A DNA stretch of 64,000 nt. Origin: Euzebyella saccharophila (GTDB taxonomy: Bacteria; Bacteroidota; Bacteroidia; Flavobacteriales; Flavobacteriaceae). Below are positions 34,504 through 42,800 of the stretch, piece by piece. Every line of letters begins with the position of its first letter. Position 1 is the first letter of the stretch. The notes under the pieces were generated by a model that was not told the DNA's origin, searched no databases, and was given only the letters and a program-made list of their open reading frames with translations. The stretch lies in contig NZ_JACYFJ010000005.1 in NCBI RefSeq assembly GCF_014855495.1, positions 62,001 to 126,000 on the forward strand. The letters are read 5' to 3'. The position numbers and the translations under genes were made by a program.

Positions 34504-36435
34504 TTAGTTTACTTCATAGCGAACAAAGGCTTCGATTGCAGCATAATCCGAAAGCCCTAAAGCTCTGTATTTTTGTGCAGTATCTTTGTTTCTTTCTTCG
34601 GCTCTCATCCAGAACTCCCTAGCATCATCCCCTTGGAACATCACCCCGTCTTTTTGGGATTGGTGGCAGAAAATGGCATAACGCTTTTTCAATACTTGGT
34701 CCGGACTCATAGGAACGGCCATCTCAATCTCGTGAATATCCCATTCGTGCCAAGCACCACGATATAACCATAACCAACAATCTTTCATAAAAGGTTCCGA
34801 TTTTAATCTTCTCATGGCCTCAAATACGGCATCCAAACAAACCTTATGTGTTCCGTGAGGGTCAGCTAAGTCCCCTGCGGCGTAGATTTGATGTGGTTCT
34901 ACCTCTTTGATGATATTCATCATTATTTCGATATCCGCGTCGGACAGGCTATTTTTTTTAATGGTCCCTGTTTCGTAAAAAGGAAGGTCCAAGAAGTGTA
35001 CGTTTTCATCCGGAAGTCCCAAGTAACGGGTTGCCGCATAGGATTCTCCTCTTCTAATATTGCCTTTTAGTTTTCTTACTTCAAGGGTATCAAAACTACT
35101 TTCTTTCTTAGCCTTGATATCGTCTATCAATTTTTGCGCTTCATCAGAATAATTAATTCTTTTTGCTATACCGGCGTAACGTAGGGCATCTGCATCGGAA
35201 ACGGCAATATTTCCAGAAGTCTGGTAGGCCACATGAACCTCATGGCCTTGCTCGATTAGCCTATCAAAAGTACCTCCCATAGAAATAACATCATCATCTG
35301 GGTGCGGACTAAAAAGTATCACCCTTTTCTTTGCGGGTTCCGCTCTTTCCGGTCTGTTGGTATCATCGGCATTTGGCTTTCCACCAGGCCATCCCGTAAT
35401 GGTGCGTTGTAACCTATTGAACATGTTTATATTAAGGTCGTAAGAATCTTGGGTCGCCAATAATCCGGACATACCGTTGTCATTGTAATCTTTGTCCGTT
35501 AGGCTAAGAATGGACTTGTTGGTCTGCTCACATAACCAAACAATGGCTTTAGATGTAAGGCTTTCCGTCCAATCCAAGGATTCATCTACAAGCCAAGGAG
35601 TCTTGTTTCTGGTCAACTGGCTGCCGGCTCCTGTATCCAGAACAAACGTACAGTTTTTATGCTCCTGTAAATAGGTAGCGGGAACTTGAGAAGAGATTTC
35701 GCCTTCTACCGTTTTTTTGATGATATCCGCTTTGTTTTCGCCCCAACCCAATAAAACGATTCTTTTGGCGCTTCTTACCGTGGCTATACCCATAGTAATG
35801 GCTTTTCTAGGTACGTTGTCTATACCTAAAAAAGCGGGGGCAGCATCTACTCTGGTGATGTGGTCAAGTGTAATGACCCTAGTGCCGGAGTTGTAGTGGG
35901 AACCAGGTTCATTAAATCCAACATGTCCGGTACGACCAATCCCTAATAATTGAAAATCAAGGCCCCCGGCCTTCTTTATCGCCTTTTCGTATGCCAAGCA
36001 ATAGTCGATTACGTCATCACCTTGAATGGTACCATCTGGAATGTGAATGTTTTCCTCAGGTATGTCTATATGATTGAATAAGTGTTCGTGCATAAAGTAC
36101 CAATAGCTTTGGCGATTTTCCTTTTCCATGGGAAGGTACTCATCCAAGTTAAAAGTGATAACATTGGAGAATGTCAATCCTTCTTCTTTGTGCATGCGAA
36201 CCAACTCCTCATAAACTCTAATAGGAGAGGAGCCTGTAGCAAGTCCTAGAACACAGTTTTTATTTTCCTTTTGCTTTTTTCTGATGAGAGCAGCAATTTC
36301 CTCAGCGACCTTTATGGATGCTCTGTTGGAGTCCGAAAAAATAACATTGTGAATTTTTTCAAATCTAGTCTCTTCAAATTGACCTACAGGTCTATATTCA
36401 ATTGAAGATCCGTTTTTTTCGAGAATTGTTTTCAT
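34504..36435 (-). CDS. nagB: Glucosamine-6-phosphate deaminase fused to a PIG-L/LmbE deacetylase-like domain
   Basis: 643 residues from the ATG at 36435; the frame extends to 36471 but that codon is upstream of the predicted transcript. The N-terminal domain (about 40-300) is NagB: GLATGSSPIRVYEEL, FNLDEYLPM (base Asp) and GIGRTGHVGFNEPGS (ring-opening His). It converts GlcN-6-P to fructose-6-P and ammonia. The C-terminal domain (about 375-640) is PIG-L/LmbE: SPHPDDDVISMGG and the later DPHGTHKVCLDAVFEAM give the HPDD and His zinc ligands and catalytic Asp. This fused form is common in Bacteroidota. With no nagA gene in the locus, the second domain could supply GlcNAc-6-P deacetylation. Confidence 0.93.
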   Translation of the reverse strand: MKTILEKNGSSIEYRPVGQFEETRFEKIHNVIFSDSNRASIKVAEEIAALIRKKQKENKNCVLGLATGSSPIRVYEELVRMHKEEGLTFSNVITFNLDEYLPMEKENRQSYWYFMHEHLFNHIDIPEENIHIPDGTIQGDDVIDYCLAYEKAIKKAGGLDFQLLGIGRTGHVGFNEPGSHYNSGTRVITLDHITRVDAAPAFLGIDNVPRKAITMGIATVRSAKRIVLLGWGENKADIIKKTVEGEISSQVPATYLQEHKNCTFVLDTGAGSQLTRNKTPWLVDESLDWTESLTSKAIVWLCEQTNKSILSLTDKDYNDNGMSGLLATQDSYDLNINMFNRLQRTITGWPGGKPNADDTNRPERAEPAKKRVILFSPHPDDDVISMGGTFDRLIEQGHEVHVAYQTSGNIAVSDADALRYAGIAKRINYSDEAQKLIDDIKAKKESSFDTLEVRKLKGNIRRGESYAATRYLGLPDENVHFLDLPFYETGTIKKNSLSDADIEIMMNIIKEVEPHQIYAAGDLADPHGTHKVCLDAVFEAMRRLKSEPFMKDCWLWLYRGAWHEWDIHEIEMAVPMSPDQVLKKRYAIFCHQSQKDGVMFQGDDAREFWMRAEERNKDTAQKYRALGLSDYAAIEAFVRYEVN

Positions 36436-36472
36436 TTTAAGATAGTTCTTTTGGTAGAGGTTTAAATCCATG

Positions 36473-36480
36473 CAAATATA
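36473..36480 (-). promoter_or_regulatory. -7 element of nagB
   Basis: Minus-strand TATATTTG matches TAnnTTTG. The predicted start near 36469 gives a leader of about 33 bases before the ATG at 36435. Confidence 0.5.
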
Positions 36481-36499
36481 GGCATGAAAATCGATATTT

Positions 36500-36534
36500 T
36501 GCTGTTTTTTGCTTTTTAAAATGCTGTTTTTTGC
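36500..36534. promoter_or_regulatory. Direct repeat, candidate operator of the DeoR-type regulator
   Basis: TGCTGTTTTTTGC occurs twice, at 36500-36512 and 36522-36534, with a 22-base period (about two helical turns), each followed by T-rich sequence. Both copies lie between the divergent -7 elements of nagB and the regulator gene. DeoR-family regulators often bind such T-rich direct repeats; the link here is inferred from position. Confidence 0.5.
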
Positions 36535-36591
36535 ATTTTTAATGATTTGTTAACTTCAAGGTAGAAAAAAACGGCATTCAATATAATTACC

Positions 36592-36599
36592 TATATTTG
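36592..36599 (+). promoter_or_regulatory. -7 element of the DeoR-type regulator and murQ
   Basis: TATATTTG matches TAnnTTTG; the expected leader to the ATG at 36630 is about 27 bases. Confidence 0.5.
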
Positions 36600-36629
36600 T
36601 CCCCGAAAAATTAAGAATTCCATGACGCT

Positions 36630-37379
36630 ATGTTAAAGGAAGAGCGGCAACAGACCATACTCAACGAGGTTGAACTTCACAACCGGATCCTGCTTACGGA
36701 TATTGCCGAAGCACTTGACGTCTCTATTGACACCGTTAGAAGGGATGTAAAGGAGTTGGATTCTGAAAATAAGCTGCGAAAAGTACATGGCGGCGCTATT
36801 TCCTTGGGTTTTACGGTCAATAGTACACGGAACCAGAACGTCTATAGGCTTGAGGAAAAAAATATTATCGCACAAAAGGCTTTGAGTTTATTAAAACCGG
36901 GCTCGGTTATTTTTATTGATGGTGGTACCACCTGCTCTGAGCTCGCAAGGCTTATGCCCCATAACCTCGAAATCACCTGTTTCACCCATAGCTTGCCGGT
37001 AGCATCAGAACTGTTGAACAAACCCAACGTAAACGTCATCATCGTTGGGGGGCAGGTATCCAGTGAATCACAGACCACCATTGGGGCCAACGCTATTCAT
37101 AACCTGTCCGAAATCAGGGTAGATTTTAGTTTTATAGGTACAGGTTATGTAGATTCCTTTTACGGACTCACAGAATTTGACTGGGATATTGTACAAGTAA
37201 AAAAAGCAGTGATAAAAAGCTCTAAAAAAACGGTACTTTTATCCATTTCGGAAAAATTGAATTCGCAACACCGTTATAAAACCTGTGATATAAACGCCAT
37301 CAATACGATGATTACCGAATTGAATCCAACGGATGCCTTATTGAATTCATTTAGAAACCACGATATACATATTTTATAA
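36630..37379 (+). CDS. DeoR/GlpR-family transcriptional regulator
   Basis: 249 residues. The N-terminal winged HTH reads ILLTDIAEALDVSIDTVRRDVKELDSENKLRKVHGGAI, the full DeoR signature, and the C-terminal sugar-phosphate sensor domain has FIDGGTTCSELARLMP (phosphate-binding loop, about 94-110) and GGQVSSESQTTIG. It is divergent from nagB and six bases from murQ, so it most likely controls both arms of the recycling locus in response to an amino-sugar phosphate such as MurNAc-6-P or GlcNAc-6-P. Repressor or activator cannot be decided. Confidence 0.9.
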   Translation: MLKEERQQTILNEVELHNRILLTDIAEALDVSIDTVRRDVKELDSENKLRKVHGGAISLGFTVNSTRNQNVYRLEEKNIIAQKALSLLKPGSVIFIDGGTTCSELARLMPHNLEITCFTHSLPVASELLNKPNVNVIIVGGQVSSESQTTIGANAIHNLSEIRVDFSFIGTGYVDSFYGLTEFDWDIVQVKKAVIKSSKKTVLLSISEKLNSQHRYKTCDINAINTMITELNPTDALLNSFRNHDIHIL

Positions 37380-37385
37380 ATAGCC

Positions 37386-38195
37386 ATGACTTACACCAAA
37401 ATTACTGAATCTCCTTCCAATCATGACCATTTGGAGCAATTGGATACCTTATCCATCCTCAATAAAATGAATGAGGAAGATCAAAAAGTGGCCATAGCTG
37501 TAGAAAAGGCCATTCCTCACATTACCCAATTAGTTGATGGACTTGCCGAACGCTTTGAAAAAGGGGGGAGGTTATTTTATATTGGTGCGGGAACCAGTGG
37601 AAGATTGGGTGTTTTGGATGCTTCCGAGATACCACCAACCTACGGGTTGCCCCATACCAGGGTCATTGGTATTATAGCTGGCGGCGATAAGGCCATTAGA
37701 AAATCCGTGGAAAATGCAGAGGACGATACGGAACAAGCTTGGAAAGACCTAATGGAGCATGATATAAACGAGTTGGATGTGGTTGTAGGAATAGCCGCTT
37801 CTGGCACTACGCCCTACGTACTTGGCGGAATAGCCGAAGCTAAAAAGAATGGTCTTTTGACAGCGGGTATCACCAATAACCCAGGTTCACCCTTGGCCAC
37901 TTCTGCCGATATTCCTATTGAGATGAATGTTGGACCGGAGTTTGTAACTGGGAGTACGAGAATGAAAAGTGGCACTTCGCAAAAACTTGCCCTCAATATG
38001 ATTTCAACTGCCTTGATGATCCGTATCGGTAGGGTAAAAGGCAATAAAATGGTCAACATGCAATTGAGTAATAACAAACTTGTGGACAGAGGAGCAAGGT
38101 ATGTGGCCGAAGGTCTTCAAATACCTTATGAACAAGCAGAATTATTACTTAGAAAGCACGGCTCTGTAAAAGCGGCCATTGACGCAGGGGTATAA
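37386..38195 (+). CDS. murQ: N-acetylmuramic acid 6-phosphate etherase
   Basis: 269 residues, somewhat shorter than E. coli MurQ of 298 but normal for Bacteroidota. It removes the lactyl ether from MurNAc-6-P to give GlcNAc-6-P and lactate. The SIS-domain motif is FYIGAGTSGRLGVLDASE with the catalytic Glu, followed by PPTYG, VVGIAASGTTPYV and GSTRMKSGTSQKLALNM. It directly follows the regulator gene and receives the product of AnmK encoded across the locus. It is convergent with the cytochrome gene, only three bases apart and without a terminator. Confidence 0.96.
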   Translation: MTYTKITESPSNHDHLEQLDTLSILNKMNEEDQKVAIAVEKAIPHITQLVDGLAERFEKGGRLFYIGAGTSGRLGVLDASEIPPTYGLPHTRVIGIIAGGDKAIRKSVENAEDDTEQAWKDLMEHDINELDVVVGIAASGTTPYVLGGIAEAKKNGLLTAGITNNPGSPLATSADIPIEMNVGPEFVTGSTRMKSGTSQKLALNMISTALMIRIGRVKGNKMVNMQLSNNKLVDRGARYVAEGLQIPYEQAELLLRKHGSVKAAIDAGV

Positions 38196-38198
38196 ATT

Positions 38199-38606
38199 TT
38201 ACTTTTCTACTCTCGCAACTTCGTCCGTAGTGACAAAATGGTCGGACCAATTGCCCCATGAATTTAAAATATAATTCATGACATCGGCAATTTCCGAATC
38301 ATCCAATCCCATGGGGGCCATCACGTTGTTATAGGTAACGCCGTTGACAACCATTTCTCCCTGCTGTCCATACTTGATCCCTCTAATGCTTGCCTCTCTA
38401 TTATTTTTAAGATAATCTGACTGGGCCAAAGGAGGGAAGGTATTGGCAACGCCTTTTCCATCTTCAAGATGACAGGTAACGCAAAAATCCATATATACCA
38501 TCTCTCCTCTAAGCATACTTTCTTCTAAATCCGCTTCTTGCCCAAATATTGAGACTGTGCCAATACAGAAGAAAAGAATAACGAGGGGGAATACTCTTAT
38601 GACCAT
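38199..38606 (-). CDS. Exported mono-heme cytochrome c
   Basis: 135 residues with a Sec signal peptide (cleavage near FGQ). The heme motif CVTCH is at 42-46 and the probable sixth ligand Met99 lies in VMAPMGLDD, a typical class I cytochrome c. It follows the sugar dehydrogenase gene by 20 bases and is most simply its electron acceptor in the periplasm. Confidence 0.88.
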   Translation of the reverse strand: MVIRVFPLVILFFCIGTVSIFGQEADLEESMLRGEMVYMDFCVTCHLEDGKGVANTFPPLAQSDYLKNNREASIRGIKYGQQGEMVVNGVTYNNVMAPMGLDDSEIADVMNYILNSWGNWSDHFVTTDEVARVEK

Positions 38607-38626
38607 TACTACGGAATAACTACTTT

Positions 38627-39748
38627 TTAATTATTAGGAACCAATTTATAAATTCCTTTACCTTCAACAGCAACATAAATAAGACCATCAGGGCCTTCCT
38701 TTACGTCTCTAACTCGACCAATTTCGGGCATTAACTTCTCTCTTTTGGCAACTTTATTTCCATCCAAAACCAACCTTTCCAAATATTGAAACTTCAAAGA
38801 TCCTACCAGGATACTACCTTTGTAACCTTTGTAAGTATCCGTAGAAACAAAAGCCATGCCGCTAGGTGCTATGCTCGGTAACCAATAATGAATGGGTTGC
38901 TCCATTCCTTCCTTTTCCGTTTCATCTGTTATGGGGGTGCCAGAATAATTGATTCCGTAAGTAATTACGGGCCAACCGTAATTGGCTCCTGGCTTAACAA
39001 TATTTATTTCATCCCCGCCTCTAGGGCCGTGTTCATTGTCCCATATCTCCCCTGTTTCTGGATGTTTGGCCAATCCCTGTGGGTTTCTGTGACCATAACT
39101 ATAAATGGCCGTTTTTGCACCGGATTCATTGACAAATGGATTGTCTTTTGGAATGCTGCCATCTGCATTAAAACGATAAATCTTTCCACCGTCCCTGGTT
39201 ATGTCTTGCGGGTTGGTATCTCGATCACCTCTTTCTCCAATCGAAAGAAACAAATAACCGTCGTTGTCAAATACTATTCGAGAACCAAAATGTTGTCCTT
39301 TTGTAGTGTTGGGTGTTGCTTTATACAGCACTTCACTATCCACTAACGAGTTACCTTGGAGTTTCGCTCTCATAAGAGCGGTATTCCCACCTTTTTCGTC
39401 ACCTTGCTCTGATGCGTAGGAAATATAAATCCAACCGTTTTCACTGTAATTTGGGTGCGCTTCAATGTCCAATAATCCACCCTGTCCGCGTGCATAAACT
39501 TTTGGTACGCCCTCTATTTGTGTTTTAGTTCCATTTTTAAAGTGAATGATTTCTCCAGATTTTTCAGTTACAAGCATACTTCCATCCGGTAAAAAAGTCA
39601 TTCCCCATGGAATTTGCATTTCATCGATCAGTAGTTCTGCCTGAAATGGTGTGTTTGTTACATCATCAACTTGGTTTTCAGGGTCTTGAGCACAAGATGA
39701 GTAAAAGAAAATAAGGGAAGAGAAGATTAGAAATACACTATTTTTCAT
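38627..39748 (-). CDS. PQQ-dependent sugar dehydrogenase (glucose/sorbosone type) lipoprotein
   Basis: 373 residues with lipobox FYSSC (Cys19). The six-bladed propeller of the soluble glucose/sorbosone dehydrogenase family shows WGMTFLPDGSMLVTEKSGE, GQGGLLDIEAHPNY (catalytic His), HFGSRIVFDNDGYLF, YSYGHRNPQGLAKHP and NEHGPRGGDEINIV. It would oxidise an aldose in the periplasm with PQQ and pass electrons to the neighbouring cytochrome. PQQ synthesis genes are not in the window, and the true substrate is unknown. Confidence 0.9.
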   Translation of the reverse strand: MKNSVFLIFSSLIFFYSSCAQDPENQVDDVTNTPFQAELLIDEMQIPWGMTFLPDGSMLVTEKSGEIIHFKNGTKTQIEGVPKVYARGQGGLLDIEAHPNYSENGWIYISYASEQGDEKGGNTALMRAKLQGNSLVDSEVLYKATPNTTKGQHFGSRIVFDNDGYLFLSIGERGDRDTNPQDITRDGGKIYRFNADGSIPKDNPFVNESGAKTAIYSYGHRNPQGLAKHPETGEIWDNEHGPRGGDEINIVKPGANYGWPVITYGINYSGTPITDETEKEGMEQPIHYWLPSIAPSGMAFVSTDTYKGYKGSILVGSLKFQYLERLVLDGNKVAKREKLMPEIGRVRDVKEGPDGLIYVAVEGKGIYKLVPNN

Positions 39749-39880
39749 GGTTCTACGTTAAAAATAATATTATAGTATGCTTAGCAGATAAATATAAAGA
39801 GAATTTATAAGTATAAATAATTACATCTGAAGAATAAATGCTCCCCAAAGGCTGCTATTCTTTTAACCAAGACTTAACCT

Positions 39881-42800
39881 ATGTTCCCAACAAAAAAGAG
39901 GCATATTCTTATTGCCCTAATATTACTGATATCTTCAGTAGTAGGCACTACGGCAATAGCCAATCCCAAAGTCTATACCCTAATTACCGAGGTTGCCGAG
40001 GTAGTCAAGGAAGTGGTTTCTACCGTTAAGACAGAAAATCACACGAAGGAAAGTACGTTTTTGAGGAATACCCAAAAAAACAAAGCAGTAAAGAGTGCTG
40101 CTGCAGCTCCCATGTTTATGACTATCATACAAGGGGCAGATGAAACCGTAAGTTGTGCCAATGATGGGGCAACCATAGCGCGTTTTATACTTTGTGGGGA
40201 TTCTGATGACAGAAATATTACCTTATCCGGGGGGCCTTATTCAACGGTTTCTTGGCAGCAACTGGCCGGTACCCCAAATACCAATGTAGAATGTCCAGAC
40301 TATGCTGGCACCTACAATGAAGTACATGATGGGCCATCCTTTAATTTGGATGCCAGTACTATTTCTGCGGCCAATGGTGCGGAATTTAGGGTTCAGGTAA
40401 ATGGAGGTCAGTATTATTATATTGAAGTTGTTAAGAGTACCATTACCCAGACCTATACCAAAAAAGATTATGTGTGTAACAATCCAGGAAGGATTGAAAT
40501 TACGGGACTACCTAATAGTTATCAATTTAGAATTAGGGAAGGGGCCAACCCTTTTGGTCCTTACCAATCTTCTTCCATTTTTGATAATTTGACTCCGGGC
40601 TCCTATCAGGTACAGGCCCGTTTGAACATTTCGGGTCAGGTATGTGAGTACTTATATGAAGTAATCGAAATTGAAGAGGTTGATATTGAAATAGAAGTTA
40701 CGTTTACCAATCCGGTGTGTAGTGGTGAAACAGGAAGTATTGATGTTACCGTTAATCCAGAAGTGCCTGGACCTTATGTGTATACCTTATTGGATGAGAA
40801 CGGCGCCGAAATAGAATTTACTTCTACCATTAGTAGTAACACCTATACTTTTGGGGCGGTAAGCGAAGGTACGTATGCCGTAAAGGTTGAGACTAATGAT
40901 TGTCGTGAGGACATTCCCAATGGAATTCCTGCGCCAATCCAATATACGGATACTAGCGGAAATCCAATTACTGTTGGAGAGGGGTTAAGCCCCATTTCTG
41001 TAGTTACTGATACCAATGGTATGAGTTTTGGTTGTTCTACGATATCAAGTGTTGATATTGATGTAACCCCGTCTGGTGGATCCGGTTCATATAGTTATAC
41101 CGTGAGCGATGGAGGTAATTCAGGCGGATTTTTTACGGGAACCAGTTCCTATACGGTAACTTCGCCTGGAACTTATACATTTTTCATTACGGATGATCAA
41201 GGTTGTACCGCTGAAAAATCTGAATATGTAGCAGAACTGGATCCGCCAGATGTAACAGCGTCCGATATTATTGGTACTTGTACCAATGGAGGAGGTAAGG
41301 TAGATTTTACCATTAATGATCCCAGAGGATTTAATCTGGAATTTAGGGCTACCAACAATGCCGGTGATCCGTTTACAAGCTCATCAACCATACCTGTAGC
41401 TGACGGAACTTATAATATAGTTGAAGTAAGATATTCTCAGGGAGCTTTTTCATGTGTTCTTTCACTTCCGGCGGTTACCGTGAGCTCAGAAGGCGGTTTG
41501 AACGGTTCTGCAAGTTTGACACAAGATTATACTTGTAGCAATAGCGGGGCTATTATCGATTTTACTCCGGCTACTGGGGGATCCGGTTCTGGTTATGAAT
41601 ATAGTATTGATAATACCAATTACCAGGCAGGAACTAGTTTTAATGGGCTAGCGCCGGGCACCTATATTCCCTACATTAGGGACGATGCCGGGTGTTATCA
41701 AGCATTGGCTCCCATCACGGTTTCAGAACCAGTTCCGCCAACGGCTATCAATTTTGTACAGGATAATTTAGATTGTGCTACCGGAACTAGTAGGGTTACC
41801 ATAGATGTTCAACCTGCTACATTTACCGTAGCTCAGTATGAAATCATTTCTTCCAATCCCGCTACAGCATTGCCACCGGCACAGGCAAGCAACGTTTTTA
41901 ATGGATTGGATTTGGATACTTCCTATCAATTTGAAATAACCGATACTGATGGTTGTACGTACAATGCCAGTTTTACGACGGGAGGAATTAGCACTATTCG
42001 AGCCAGAGTACAATCAGGTGGTGATCGAAAGGTTTGTCCTGGGGCTACGGACGGTGACGGCGGTTTTTTGGTCGATGGTTTTGCAACGGATTATGATTAT
42101 GTAGTTAATAGAACCGCTCCTTCAGCTGCTGTTATTACAAGCGGTAGTAATAGTACGGCATTAAATATTCCCATTTCAGGTTTAGGTGCAGGAACGTATG
42201 AAATAACGGTGACCGATAACGATACGAATTGTGTTTCCACGGCCTCTTTTGATGTAGAAGAAGCAGCCACTCCTTTGGGTATAACAGCCGATGTAACTGA
42301 TATGAGTTGTCAAAACAACAATATTGGTAGGGTTAGGGCGAATGCTTCCGGAGGTTTTGGAAGTTATAGATATGAACTATTGTGGCCACCTTCCGATGGA
42401 AGAACCCAAGGACCAAAAACAGGTAGAAATTTTGGAAATTTAACCGAAGAAGGGACCTATACTTTAACCGTCATTGATTCCGAAGGATGTAGGGAGTCCA
42501 CAACCTTTACACTTACCAGTGTAACGGCGCCAACAATTGCTTTGGATAGTGGGGACTTTTGTTATTCGCCAACCAATAACGGTCAACTTTCTGTTACTTC
42601 AACCGCAGGCTCAGCACCTCTGGCATCCCATAGATATCGTATAAACGGAGGTTCCTTGCAAACGCCTGGAACAGCCGGAACCTATACTTTTACGGGATTG
42701 GTGCCAGGTAATTATACTATTGAGGTAGTGGATGGGAACGATTGTATCGCTTCCACCTCAAGTATTAGAATACCACCTCAAGTTCAGGTGAATTTAGATG

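Noticed and set aside
39838-40029. Overlapping 63-codon frame at the start of the giant adhesin gene
   Set aside because: It overlaps the start of the 2,914-residue frame out of phase, has no signal or domain, and is best explained as a shadow.
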